A DNA stretch of 64,000 bases from Paenibacillus sp. (GTDB lineage: Bacteria; Bacillota; Bacilli; Paenibacillales; NBRC-103111): the NCBI GenBank assembly GCA_031180825.1, contig JAPSLM010000001.1, positions 186,001 through 250,000 of the forward strand, read 5' to 3'. Below, piece by piece: positions 44,819 through 53,381 of the stretch. The translations under genes and the position numbers were made by a program. Every line of letters begins with the position of its first letter. The stretch's first letter is position 1. Under the pieces are notes generated by a model. The model did no database searches. It was not told where the DNA came from and saw only the letters and a program-made list of their open reading frames with translations.

Positions 44819-46153
44819 ATGAAAAAAATTTATGTGCTGGATACCAATGTGCTGCTGCAGGACCCGAACGCGATTTATGCTTTTGAAGATAACGACATTA
44901 TTATTCCGGCGGTCGTGCTGGAGGAAATCGACTCCAAGAAACGAAACGCCGACGAACTGGGGCGCAATGCGCGCCAAATCTCCCGGATGCTTGACGGGCT
45001 CCGCAGCGACGGCCGGCTGTTCGAAGGCATCGGACTTCCCGGCGGCGGCAGCCTGAAGGTGGAGCTGAACCACCGGAGCTTCGCGAAGCTGCAGGAAGTG
45101 TTCGCCGAAGTGACGAACGACAACCGCATTTTGGCGGTGGCGCTTAATTATTTGCTGGAAGAAAAGGAAAAGTCCGATCCGAAGCCGGTGATTCTGGTCA
45201 GCAAGGATGTGCTCGTACGGATTAAAGCCGACGTGCTGGGCATTACGGCGCAGGATTATTTGACGGACCGGGTCGTCAATGTGGCAGGAGACATTTACAC
45301 CGGGCATTCGACTTTGATGGTGCATCCTTCGGTCATCGATGAGTTCTACACGTACCGCTATTTGGGCATCCATTCGCTGCAGCTTGGCTACACGCTTCAT
45401 CCTCACGAATTCGTCGTCCTGAAAGACGAAATGGGCACCAGCAAGTCCGCGCTGCTTAAAGTGAATGCCGACGGAAAGAAGCTGGAGCCGCTCTACCTCA
45501 GCAACGATCCGATCTGGGGAATCGCGGCGCGGAACGCGCAGCAGCGGATGGCGTTGGAGCTGCTGCTCAACGACGATATTCCGCTGGTCACGCTGACCGG
45601 GAAAGCCGGTACGGGGAAGACGCTCCTGACGCTTGCCGCGGGCTTAATGAAGGTTGAGGACGAAAGAAAATACAAGAAGCTGCTGATTGCCCGCCCCGTC
45701 GTTCCTATGGGCAAGGACATCGGTTATTTGCCCGGAGAAAAAGAGGAAAAGCTGCGGCCGTGGATGCAGCCGATTTACGATAACTTGGAGTATTTGTTCG
45801 ATACGAAAAAACCGGGCGATATCGATAAAATTTTGGCGGGACTCGGAAGCATTCAGGTCGAGGCGCTGACCTACATCCGCGGACGGTCCATCCCGGGCCA
45901 GTTCATCATCATCGACGAAGCGCAAAACCTGTCCAAGCATGAGGTGAAAACGATCGTTTCCCGTGTCGGGGAGGGCAGTAAAATCGTTCTGCTGGGCGAT
46001 CCCGAGCAGATCGATCATCCGTATCTGGACGCTTCGAGCAACGGCCTTACGTACGTTGTAGAGCGTTTTAAGGAGCAAGCCATCAGCGGGCACATCATGC
46101 TGGAGCGCGGGGAACGCTCGCACTTAGCCCAGCTTGCCGCCGATTTGCTGTAA
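44819..46153 (+). CDS. ylaK: PIN-PhoH fusion protein (PhoH2, YlaK-like)
   Basis: Two-domain protein of 444 aa, a PhoH2-type RNA helicase/ribonuclease. An N-terminal PIN nuclease domain carries the acidic residues of VLDTNVLLQDP, EEID, TNDNRIL and VSKD. The C-terminal PhoH ATPase has Walker A TGKAGTGKT and Walker B FIIIDEAQNLSKHE. Start: tandem ATGs at 44816 and 44819 behind GGGAGG; 44819 has the better spacing. The frame stays open far upstream, antisense to ylaJ, but that part is not coding. It is the second PhoH paralogue of the window. Confidence 0.92.
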   Translation: MKKIYVLDTNVLLQDPNAIYAFEDNDIIIPAVVLEEIDSKKRNADELGRNARQISRMLDGLRSDGRLFEGIGLPGGGSLKVELNHRSFAKLQEVFAEVTNDNRILAVALNYLLEEKEKSDPKPVILVSKDVLVRIKADVLGITAQDYLTDRVVNVAGDIYTGHSTLMVHPSVIDEFYTYRYLGIHSLQLGYTLHPHEFVVLKDEMGTSKSALLKVNADGKKLEPLYLSNDPIWGIAARNAQQRMALELLLNDDIPLVTLTGKAGTGKTLLTLAAGLMKVEDERKYKKLLIARPVVPMGKDIGYLPGEKEEKLRPWMQPIYDNLEYLFDTKKPGDIDKILAGLGSIQVEALTYIRGRSIPGQFIIIDEAQNLSKHEVKTIVSRVGEGSKIVLLGDPEQIDHPYLDASSNGLTYVVERFKEQAISGHIMLERGERSHLAQLAADLL

Positions 46154-46160
46154 GGGATAC

Positions 46161-46214
46161 AAAAAAACGGTGATGCCGGCGATAGAAATCTATCGCTGCA
46201 CCACCGTTTTTTTG
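46161..46214. terminator. bidirectional terminator
   Basis: AAAAAAACGGTG / CACCGTTTTTTT enclosing GCGATAG / CTATCGC, between the convergent PIN-PhoH gene and the 46249 gene. Confidence 0.9.
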
Positions 46215-46248
46215 GTTGTACAGTAAACCCGCTTCGGCATCCCGGGGT

Positions 46249-46782
46249 TTACTGTTCCGGCATATAAATCCATACCGCAACACCGCCATAGGCGCGGGCA
46301 ATGCCTTCCGCAAGCTCGGCCAATTGGGCTTCGATGGCGAAGGCGGTGCCGCCCTCCGGCTGCGGCCAGGCGGCAAGCAAGTGCTCCTCCAGCTGCGCTT
46401 CCGCCTGCCGCGGCTCGAAGACTCGCAAGCGCGGACCGTGCGAATCCGCTGCGGCACGGAGCCGAAAAACGGCGACAAGATCCGCATACAGATAAACGTT
46501 GTCGAGGCGGCTCACAAAGCCGTAATCGCCGAAGGCGGGATACGTCGTTACCGGCGCCGGCAGCAGCAGTACGCCCAACTCCTCGGACGGAATGGCATAC
46601 TGCTTCAAAATAGGTCTGAGCCGCTCCAGCTCTTCCAGGGACGAAAAAATCAACAGCTCCTTGTCGCGGTCGAACAAGGCGGTTTTTCCGGCTAACGCTT
46701 TGACGATCTGGGCGTAATAGCCGGCGCGCTTATCTTCGGGCATATCCAAGGCTGCAGCGTATTTGAGAACGGGATCCGTCAC
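46249..46782 (-). CDS. uncharacterised soluble protein
   Basis: A 177-aa protein of unknown family. It has an N-terminal helical segment (KYAAALDMPEDKRAGYYAQIVKALAG) and a Leu-rich middle, and ends in GVAVWIYMPEQ. The start is GTG behind GAGGAGCGTGAAGTC. It follows the 46825 gene on the same strand by 42 bp, so the two may form an operon. Confidence 0.65.
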   Translation of the reverse strand: MTDPVLKYAAALDMPEDKRAGYYAQIVKALAGKTALFDRDKELLIFSSLEELERLRPILKQYAIPSEELGVLLLPAPVTTYPAFGDYGFVSRLDNVYLYADLVAVFRLRAAADSHGPRLRVFEPRQAEAQLEEHLLAAWPQPEGGTAFAIEAQLAELAEGIARAYGGVAVWIYMPEQ

Positions 46783-46824
46783 GACTTCACGCTCCTCTTC
46801 TTCTTGGGAGGTTCAGCTTGGAAC

Positions 46825-47940
46825 TTACAAGGCCAGCTTCAGCATGATGCTTAGCTTGCCCTCCTCCAGCTGGACGCCGGTTACCTGCAAAAACGAGGCG
46901 ATATTTTGGGGATAGATCCCCAAATCGAAGCTTTTTTCGAATTCCTCCACCGTGGTGGAGGGCAGGGAAAAGCCGTTGAACTGCATTTCCAAAATCCGGA
47001 ACCGGATGAACGGTTTGCCGGTTCCGTCGTCCATGACGGCCATTTCATAGCTGCCCCGGATCATGACGGCAATATCGCCTTCCTGCCCGGAGGCCGATAC
47101 TTGATCGGGATAGAAGTGAAACGTCAGATTGCGGAAACGTTCATTTTTTTTGCGCAAAAAGTCGTTCAGCTCGCTGTCCGTCATCTGAAACGTATAGTTT
47201 ACCCCATTCATGACCAGATTGCCGTTCTTGTTCTGGCCGCTGCCGGATGCGACCAGCTCGGGAAGCTGCTGCATCGCACTAGCCAGCGCCTGAAAGTAAG
47301 TCTTGAACAAAGGAATGCCCTTGTCTTCCCACAGCTTGTTGAGCTCGAGCATCTGTTGTTGAAGCAGCGCCGCTTGCTCCTGGCGATCGGCGAGCTGATC
47401 GTCCACTTCTTTCTGGAGCGCGGCAAGCTGTTCGCGCTGCTGCAGGTAGCGCTCTTTCGTCCGCTGCAGGGAAGCGTGGGCTTCGGCCAGCTCTTTTTTG
47501 ACCGAGGCCAGCCGCTGCCATGCATCCGTATGCCGCTGCAGCGCTTGTTTATCGTTGCGCAGAATCATCTGCAGATAGTCCAGCACCGAAACCGCATCGG
47601 AGAAGGAGCCGATGGAGAACAGCAGCGCCCACAGCGAATCGCGGTCGCCCATGTAATAGGAGCGGATGACTTTGGCGGCGTGTATTTTCGCCTCGCTTGT
47701 GGAATGCTCCGCTTCGCGAATCTGCTGCTCGGCGCTTAGCAGCTGCGCCTGGAGCTTGGTTTCCTGGTCGGCAATGCGGTTTAACTCCTGATCGATCTCA
47801 TAAATGGTAAGGCCTTTCTGCAGCAAGCTTCTGTCCGCTTGTCCGCTCTCCGCAAAGGCGGAATAGGGGCATAAGACGGATAAACATCCGTATAACGAGA
47901 AAAGCGCAAGGATAGCCCATCGGCGTATATTCACACGCAT
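46825..47940 (-). CDS. secreted coiled-coil protein, CwlO/PcsB-like N terminus
   Basis: Exported 371-aa protein. A signal peptide (AILALFSLYGCLSVLCPYSAFA) precedes a long coiled coil (about 35-195; IYEIDQELNRIADQETKLQAQ). That layout is like the regulatory coil of CwlO/PcsB and EnvC-type murein hydrolase factors, but no NlpC/P60, CHAP or LytM domain follows. Instead there is a roughly 150-residue globular domain I do not recognise. It may regulate wall hydrolysis; that is inference. ATG follows GACGGGAGGGAC. Confidence 0.7.
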   Translation of the reverse strand: MRVNIRRWAILALFSLYGCLSVLCPYSAFAESGQADRSLLQKGLTIYEIDQELNRIADQETKLQAQLLSAEQQIREAEHSTSEAKIHAAKVIRSYYMGDRDSLWALLFSIGSFSDAVSVLDYLQMILRNDKQALQRHTDAWQRLASVKKELAEAHASLQRTKERYLQQREQLAALQKEVDDQLADRQEQAALLQQQMLELNKLWEDKGIPLFKTYFQALASAMQQLPELVASGSGQNKNGNLVMNGVNYTFQMTDSELNDFLRKKNERFRNLTFHFYPDQVSASGQEGDIAVMIRGSYEMAVMDDGTGKPFIRFRILEMQFNGFSLPSTTVEEFEKSFDLGIYPQNIASFLQVTGVQLEEGKLSIMLKLAL

Positions 47941-47993
47941 GTCCCTCCCGTCCTTTCAACTAAAGATTATCATAGGAATGGGAAAAACATGAC

Positions 47994-48022
47994 AAAAAAA
48001 TTCCACGGCCTTGTGCCATGGA
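47994..48022 (-). terminator. terminator of the 48038 lipoprotein gene
   Basis: On the minus strand TTCCATGGC / GCCGTGGAA with one mismatch, then TTTTTTT. Confidence 0.75.
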
Positions 48023-48037
48023 AGGGCTTCCGTCACG

Positions 48038-49012
48038 TTACTGTTTGCCCGCTTGAGGCTTAGGGAGCAATCGTAAAATGTCTTCCGCATGCTTGATCTG
48101 CTTCGGCGTTTCTTTCGCGAAGGCAGGCGTCTGATTGATCTCTTGCACCTTGTACGTCCATTCCACGCTGTTTTTCGCATTGTTTCCGCCTTCGACCGTA
48201 AAATACAGCTTTCCGGTTTGCTCGCGGATAAAACCTTGATTATCGATCAGAATGCTTAGCGTCGTGGGGGCTTCGATTTTGATCCGCTCCAGCGATGCTT
48301 TCCATTCGGCGGTTTGTCCCGTCCCGCTCAGTCCGCTGGTCAGCAGCTCGTTAAGCACGGACGGCAGCGCTTCGGCGAAATATTTTGCCGCATCCTGCTT
48401 GTTCTTGTCCGTCACCGTAAGCGTAATGCGCTTTGCAGGCTCGCCGTCGGCAAGCTTCTCGTCTTTGCTTCCGGGCTGCAGCCAGTCTGGGTTGACCCCT
48501 TCCAGCAGCTTGCCTGTCAGGGCGGCGCTCAGCCTTCCGGTATTCTTGAGCTTGTCCGCTTGCTTGTCCAACGGCAGCATCAAATATTCGTCCGCCTTCG
48601 TAATGGCTGGCATCTGCAGATACATTTTGTTATCTTTAAGAAGAAACGGCAGTTCGATGGGCGAGGCTGCGCCTTTGGGCGTCAGTTTGACCGAAGCTTC
48701 CATTCGGACCGGATCTGCGAGCGATACGAGCCCGCTGTAGTCGAATTGGCTTTCTTTGACCAGACCGAGCAGGGCGGCGGTTACCGGCTGCGAGCCTGAA
48801 AATAACGAAGCGTCCAGCTTCAGCTCCACTTCTCCGGCATATCGGTAGCTTTGAATTTGCTCCTGCTTGGCGACAGCTTGCATCAAATCCTGCTTCACCT
48901 GCTGATGATCGGTGCAGGCGGACGCGAGCAGCACGGTGCAGCTTATAAGCGCCGCGCAGAAGACGGTTCGTGGTTTAAACAAGGTTCTGCTTCCTCTCTT
49001 CATTTTTCTCAT
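48038..49012 (-). CDS. lipoprotein of unknown function
   Basis: Predicted lipoprotein of 324 aa: signal peptide with lipobox LLASAC near residue 33. A long mature part alternates beta-like segments (YRYAGEVELKLDASLF; GLVSLADPVRMEASVKLTP), suggesting a LolA/LppX-like half-barrel, but I cannot assign it firmly. The start is uncertain: ATG 49012 and ATG 49003 are both possible, and a TATAAT lies within 10 bp upstream of the first. It is divergent from the methyltransferase gene and terminates before the 47940 gene. Confidence 0.7.
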   Translation of the reverse strand: MRKMKRGSRTLFKPRTVFCAALISCTVLLASACTDHQQVKQDLMQAVAKQEQIQSYRYAGEVELKLDASLFSGSQPVTAALLGLVKESQFDYSGLVSLADPVRMEASVKLTPKGAASPIELPFLLKDNKMYLQMPAITKADEYLMLPLDKQADKLKNTGRLSAALTGKLLEGVNPDWLQPGSKDEKLADGEPAKRITLTVTDKNKQDAAKYFAEALPSVLNELLTSGLSGTGQTAEWKASLERIKIEAPTTLSILIDNQGFIREQTGKLYFTVEGGNNAKNSVEWTYKVQEINQTPAFAKETPKQIKHAEDILRLLPKPQAGKQ

Positions 49013-49072
49013 CCTATTATAGCGAGTGGGGGCGGTTTTGTCTTTAGTAATTTGGCGAGAGGCGGTCGGCTA

Positions 49073-50200
49073 ATGAAAACGGAGCAGGCAAACGATTACC
49101 CGCTGCTGCAACTGATTCGGGAACGGATGGAAAAGCAGCCGGACCGGGCGATTTCGTTTCGGGACTACATGGATTTGTGCTTGTATCATCCAAGCCTGGG
49201 TTATTATATGAATTCGAATCGAAAAATCGGCCGTACGGGCGATTTCTATACGAGCGGTTCGATCGGGAGCGTGCTTGGCGACATGCTGGCCGCCTACCTT
49301 CGCAGCTTTGCGGAGACGAGAACCGGCGATATTTGCTTAACGGAATGGGGAGGGGGCGACGGCACCTTGGCCAGGCAAATGCTTGACGCCGTCCTCCGCG
49401 GCTCGCCGGAGCTGTATGGGCGGCTGCGCTTTATCAGCGTCGAAAAAAGCCCGATCCACCGGGGCCTTCAGGCGGAGGCGCTAGCCCCTCATACAGGGCT
49501 TGTGAGCTATTACACGGCCGAGGAGTGGCACGCGGCCGGTCCTTGGCACAACACGCTGGTATTTTCCAACGAGCTGCCGGACGCTTTTCCGGTTCACCGG
49601 ATCGTTAGCCGTGAAGCCGGATGGCGCGAAATTCGGGTCGGCTGGGATCATGAACGGAAATGTCTGACGGAGGTGGAAGAGCCGATATCCGGAGGCGGGC
49701 TTGAAGACTTTATCCGCAAGGAAGCCATTCCGCCGAGAACGGGACAGCGGTTCGAAGTCAATTTGGACGCGCTGCGCTGGCTGCGGGCGGTTGCCGGCAG
49801 CTTGGGGAACGGCAGCGTGCTGATGACGATCGATTACGGACACGTGCGGGAGGAGCTGTATGCTCCGCACCGGATGAACGGAACCCTGCTATGCTACCGG
49901 AAGCATCAGGCTTCCGATACGCCGCTGCAGTTCCCCGGCGAACAGGATATGACCGCCCATGTCAATTTCAGCGCGTTGATGGATGCCGGGAAGGAAGCGG
50001 GGCTGGAGTCTTCCGGCTTGCTGACCCAGAAGCAATTTTTGCTGGAGCAGGGCCTGCTTGACGAGCTGAGCGATCATGATGCCCGGGACCCGTTCTCGGC
50101 ACAGGCCCGGCGCAACCGGGCCATCCGGCAGCTGCTTCTCAGCGACCGGATGAGCGAGCTGTTCAAGGTTTTGATTCAAAAAAAAGGCGAACCGCGCTGA
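49073..50200 (+). CDS. SAM-dependent methyltransferase, MidA/NDUFAF7 family
   Basis: COG1565-type protein arginine methyltransferase-like protein, 375 aa. The family pattern is clear: ISFRDYMDLCLYHPSLGYYM and GRTGDFYTSGSIGSVLGDMLA at the N terminus, the SAM loop EWGGGDGTLARQML, SNELPDAFPVH and a late MTIDYGH. Bacterial substrates are not known; the mitochondrial relative methylates a complex I subunit. ATG 49073 follows GAGAGGCGGTCGGCTA. The frame remains open upstream, antisense to the lipoprotein gene, and was trimmed. Confidence 0.85.
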   Translation: MKTEQANDYPLLQLIRERMEKQPDRAISFRDYMDLCLYHPSLGYYMNSNRKIGRTGDFYTSGSIGSVLGDMLAAYLRSFAETRTGDICLTEWGGGDGTLARQMLDAVLRGSPELYGRLRFISVEKSPIHRGLQAEALAPHTGLVSYYTAEEWHAAGPWHNTLVFSNELPDAFPVHRIVSREAGWREIRVGWDHERKCLTEVEEPISGGGLEDFIRKEAIPPRTGQRFEVNLDALRWLRAVAGSLGNGSVLMTIDYGHVREELYAPHRMNGTLLCYRKHQASDTPLQFPGEQDMTAHVNFSALMDAGKEAGLESSGLLTQKQFLLEQGLLDELSDHDARDPFSAQARRNRAIRQLLLSDRMSELFKVLIQKKGEPR

Positions 50201-50222
50201 TGCTTGCGGTTCGCCTTTCTTG
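50186..50222 (+). terminator. terminator overlapping the methyltransferase stop
   Basis: GGCGAACCGC / GCGGTTCGCC (10 bp, 10-nt loop), then TTTCTT. The 5' arm is the last coding sequence of the gene. Confidence 0.9.
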
Positions 50223-50259
50223 TCTCCGTATTCGCTTACGTTTTTCCGGACCGGCAGGT

Positions 50260-50490
50260 TTAGATGGACATTTTGAAAAATGACCAGTAGGTAAACCCTG
50301 TAAACGAAACAATCATGTACCCCCAAAAAATCAATATGTAGGCACGTTCGGACAATTTCATGTATCCTAACAGCGTGAAAATCGCCGTCTGGGCGAAAAA
50401 GATGAGCGCCATCGGAATGAAATCGCCGGCTAACGCCATGAGCCCGATTACAAGCGTCCAGAAGCCGAGAACGCGAAACATGCGATCCAT
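50260..50490 (-). CDS. yqgY: DUF2626 membrane protein (YqgY)
   Basis: A 76-aa membrane protein with two or three helices, starting MDRMFRVLGFWTLVIGLMAL and carrying LSERAYILIFWGYMIVSFTGFTYW. It matches the YqgY/DUF2626 family of Bacillales. The ATG follows AGAGAGGGGGATACAGG on the minus strand. Function unknown. Confidence 0.88.
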   Translation of the reverse strand: MDRMFRVLGFWTLVIGLMALAGDFIPMALIFFAQTAIFTLLGYMKLSERAYILIFWGYMIVSFTGFTYWSFFKMSI

Positions 50491-50792
50491 CCTGTATCCC
50501 CCTCTCTTTGGTCACGATCGATACATACGTACTATCCAACATTATAGCGAAAGCCTTCCTGCGTGTAAACGCCCAATCCGTGACGAAATTTAGTCAATTT
50601 TTTGGTTCTTCGCAACATATCGTTACCCAAATCCGCAGAAACGATGTATGGCCGCCTTGAAAATTGGCAATACAAATTACTAGAAAAGTATTCTATGAAC
50701 TCTACCATGGGCATAGAGATAAAGTAACGCAGCATTTTATGCATCACGAACATAGATGCGGATGAACCTATTGGGGTTAGGAGGACGGCTTG

Positions 50793-51443
50793 ATGACGGC
50801 AATCAGACAAGACGCATGGAGCGAGGAAGACGATTTGATATTGGCGGAGGTGACGTTAAGGCATATTCGCGAAGGAAGCACGCAGCTGTCCGCTTTTGAG
50901 GAAGTGGGCGAAAAAATAGGTAGAACCGCGGCCGCTTGCGGCTTCCGCTGGAACAGCTTCGTCCGCAAGAAATACGAGGCGGCGATTCAGATCGCCAAAG
51001 CGCAGCGCCAAAAAAGGAACCAGCACCGCAAGCATGCGGGCGCGTTCGCAGCCGTTGCGGGCAGCGGCATGGGGGGGCCTTTGGCTTCGGAAAGCACGGT
51101 GCGCAGCGACGGTATCGTGGAAGAGCTGTCGATCGACGCGGTGATCCGCTTTCTGCGCCAGTGGAAAGGAAGCTATCAGGAGATGGTCCGGCACGTAAGG
51201 CAGCTTGAGAAGGAGCTCAACGAGAAGCAGGATGAGCTTGAGCGGCTGCGGAGTCACAACGACGAGCTGAGCCGGCAGGTCAGCGACGTTTCAACCGATT
51301 ATCGCGTCGTGAACGACGATTACAAAGCGCTTATTCAAATTATGGACCGGGCCCGGAAGCTGGCTTTTCTGGCGGAGGAAGAAGAGGAAAGCAAAACGCG
51401 CTTTAAAATGGACGAAAACGGGAATCTGGAGCGGATCGAATAA
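50793..51443 (+). CDS. gerR: RsfA/GerR-family sporulation transcription factor (YlbO-like)
   Basis: A 216-aa regulator with an N-terminal Myb/SANT-like DNA-binding domain ([23 protein letters not shown]...[11 protein letters not shown]). A central linker and a C-terminal coiled coil ([22 protein letters not shown]) follow. RsfA is a prespore regulator and GerR/YlbO a mother-cell regulator. The panE gene directly downstream matches B. subtilis ylbO-ylbP-panE and favours GerR. ATG 50793 follows TTAGGAGGACGGCTTG. Confidence 0.82.
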   Translation: MTAIRQDAWSEEDDLILAEVTLRHIREGSTQLSAFEEVGEKIGRTAAACGFRWNSFVRKKYEAAIQIAKAQRQKRNQHRKHAGAFAAVAGSGMGGPLASESTVRSDGIVEELSIDAVIRFLRQWKGSYQEMVRHVRQLEKELNEKQDELERLRSHNDELSRQVSDVSTDYRVVNDDYKALIQIMDRARKLAFLAEEEEESKTRFKMDENGNLERIE

Positions 51444-51471
51444 ACCGGAACCGTCATATAAAGGCAGGGAG

Positions 51472-51516
51472 AAACCCCGAATCGGTTGCCATGTGCACAC
51501 CCGATCAGGGGTTTTT
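51472..51516 (+). terminator. terminator after gerR
   Basis: AAACCCC / GGGGTTT with inner ATCGG / CCGAT pairing, then a T tract. Confidence 0.75.
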
Positions 51517-51583
51517 GTGCTTGCCCCGCCATTTTTTGCTATGATAGACTGAACAAATTTTTATTGCACGGGGGGAGAGGACG

Positions 51584-52567
51584 ATGGGCCGTTTTACGGT
51601 AATTGGCGCAGGAGCGCTCGGAACGTTGTTCGCGGTCAGGCTGTCGGAAGCGGGGCACGAGGTGGAGGTCGTCGTTCGTCGCCCCGAGCGGCAGGCCGAA
51701 ATCGAAGCCGCCGGACTGCGCTTGGTCGATGCCGTGCCGGGACGGGAGGAAAAGCGGGCTCATGCCGTGATTACGGCTTTTCCCCGCGTCAGCCTGGGGG
51801 GGGGAAAGGAAGCGTTCGGAGGAAAGGGCGGGAGCGGGCCGCATTTTATCCTGCTTGCCGTAAAGCAGTCCGCAATAACCCGGGAGCTCGGGCTCGAATT
51901 GAGCCGACGCATGGATTCCTCGGCATGGATCGTCTGCTTGCAGAACGGCATCGGGCATCTGGAGGCGCTGGCTGCGCATGTGCCTTCGGAGCGGCTGCTT
52001 TCGGCCGTTACGACGGAAGGCGCGATGATCTCGCCCGCCGGGGAGGCCGTTCATACGGGACGCGGCATGACCTGGATAGGCGCGGCAGAAGAAGAAAGGG
52101 ACGGAGTCTCGGAGACTGCGCAAAAAAATCTCGTTGATTGGCTGCAATTGGCAGGATTTAGCGCATCCGTGTCGAAAAACATCTCTAGCCGCATTTGGCA
52201 AAAGCTTCTTATCAATGCCGTCATCAACCCGCTCACCGCCTTGCTGCGGGTACCGAACGGCATGCTCCCGAGTTTGCCGGAAGCCGAAAAGCTGATGCGC
52301 GCCTTGTACGAAGAAGGCGCCGCTCTGGCGCGTGCGCTTGACATCCGGCTGGAGGCGGATCTGTGGGAGCAGCTGCTGGAGGTATGCCGGCGGACCGCCA
52401 CCAACCGTTCCTCCATGCTTCAGGATATGACGGCCGGCCGTCCTACGGAAATCGAGGCCATTACAGGGGGATTGCTGCGGGAGGCGGATCGCGGCGGAAT
52501 AGCCCTTCCGACGCATCTGGCCATATATCGGCTGGTCAAGGCGGCGGAAGCCGGGCAGCGCGTCTGA
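51584..52567 (+). CDS. panE: 2-dehydropantoate 2-reductase
   Basis: NADPH-dependent ketopantoate reductase of the pantothenate (coenzyme A) pathway, 327 aa. An N-terminal Rossmann motif (FTVIGAGALGTLFAVRLSEAG) and LQNGIGHLE are followed by the catalytic-domain KLLINAVINPLTAL with the active Lys, and the late SSMLQDMTAGRPTEIEAITGG. The ATG follows GGGGGGAGAGGACG. Its position matches B. subtilis panE (ylbQ). Confidence 0.94.
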   Translation: MGRFTVIGAGALGTLFAVRLSEAGHEVEVVVRRPERQAEIEAAGLRLVDAVPGREEKRAHAVITAFPRVSLGGGKEAFGGKGGSGPHFILLAVKQSAITRELGLELSRRMDSSAWIVCLQNGIGHLEALAAHVPSERLLSAVTTEGAMISPAGEAVHTGRGMTWIGAAEEERDGVSETAQKNLVDWLQLAGFSASVSKNISSRIWQKLLINAVINPLTALLRVPNGMLPSLPEAEKLMRALYEEGAALARALDIRLEADLWEQLLEVCRRTATNRSSMLQDMTAGRPTEIEAITGGLLREADRGGIALPTHLAIYRLVKAAEAGQRV

Positions 52568-52613
52568 CGGCCGACATTATCGACTGAAATCGACTGAAAT
52601 CGGGTGATATCGC

Positions 52614-53009
52614 TTGAGTGCATTATTTGGATGGCTGCAGCAGCTGTATACGTTTTTTGCGATTGTTCCTTTCGTAGCTTTTTTCATCGTATGGATTGCC
52701 GTTTACTACATTACTAAAAACAAACGCAAAGCCACGCATCTCAGCATGGATATCACCACGTTATTTCTCATCGGCTCCGTTGCGTTCATGAGCCGGAATT
52801 TATTCGATTCGGGAATGCTGCTGTGGACGATCGTGCTGCTGTTTCTCGTGGCCGCAGGCTTGCTTGGAAATATGCAAAACCGGCTTAAAGGAAAGATCGA
52901 TCTGATCAAAATCGCCAGAACGCTGGGACGGCTCGGCTTTGTGCTGCTGACGGCCTGTTATGTGCTGCTGCTGTTCATCGGCATCGGCAAATATATGATC
53001 AACTCGTAG
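52614..53009 (+). CDS. DUF3397 membrane protein
   Basis: A 131-aa protein with four hydrophobic helices, consistent with the DUF3397 family that usually lies between panE and bshC in Bacillales. The start is TTG at 52614 after GGGTGATATCGC. Two copies of ATCGACTGAA lie just upstream (52579-52598). Here bshC is displaced about 7 kb downstream by the opp operon. Function unknown. Confidence 0.8.
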   Translation: MSALFGWLQQLYTFFAIVPFVAFFIVWIAVYYITKNKRKATHLSMDITTLFLIGSVAFMSRNLFDSGMLLWTIVLLFLVAAGLLGNMQNRLKGKIDLIKIARTLGRLGFVLLTACYVLLLFIGIGKYMINS

Positions 53010-53086
53010 AAAAGGCGCAGGAAATGAGCGTGCGTGCTGTATGCGGGGAGAAACGGCAGGTATGGAATAAAATGCTTCCACTTTTG

Positions 53087-53118
53087 AGAGCCTAACCCAG
53101 AAAAAGGCTCTTTATTTT
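53087..53118 (+). terminator. terminator after DUF3397 gene
   Basis: AGAGCC / GGCTCT with a 13-nt loop, then TTATTTT. Confidence 0.7.
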
Positions 53119-53214
53119 GTGATTAAACTACAAAAAGTGATATAATAATACTTAAAACTACACATAATAGCCGGAACTCAAAAAATAACACTAGATTTTA
53201 TTAACCTCTGGTTG

Positions 53215-53241
53215 TATAATTTCTATTTGGTAACGGTTTCA
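53215..53241 (+). promoter_or_regulatory. promoter -10 box and cre-like site of the opp operon
   Basis: A TATAAT at 53215-53220 is followed at 53228-53241 by TGGTAACGGTTTCA, which matches the CcpA cre consensus TGNAARCGNWWWCA with one mismatch. The site would cover the start of transcription, so carbon catabolite repression of the transporter is likely. No good -35 is seen. The surrounding 53110-53380 is markedly AT-rich. Confidence 0.6.
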
Positions 53242-53288
53242 AGCATCAAGTACTTTACTTTTTACTTATAATCCGATATTATCAAAGG

Positions 53289-53330
53289 GTGTTATGTAAG
53301 GTGTGAATTCTGTGTCATGTTATATAACAC
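53289..53330. repeat. inverted repeat upstream of oppA
   Basis: GTGTTATGTAA (53289-53299) and TTATATAACAC (53320-53330), 10 of 11 paired, 20-nt loop. The right arm includes the perfect palindrome GTTATATAAC. It lies 50 bp before oppA; a regulator site or leader stem. Confidence 0.5.
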
Positions 53331-53381
53331 GACAAGAATTAACATATATTTACATAAATTAAAAGGGAGGAAGTCAATTTC

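Noticed and set aside
48851..49072. Upstream in-frame extension of the MidA-like gene
   Set aside because: Antisense to the lipoprotein at 48038; homologous sequence starts near 49073 where a ribosome site is present.
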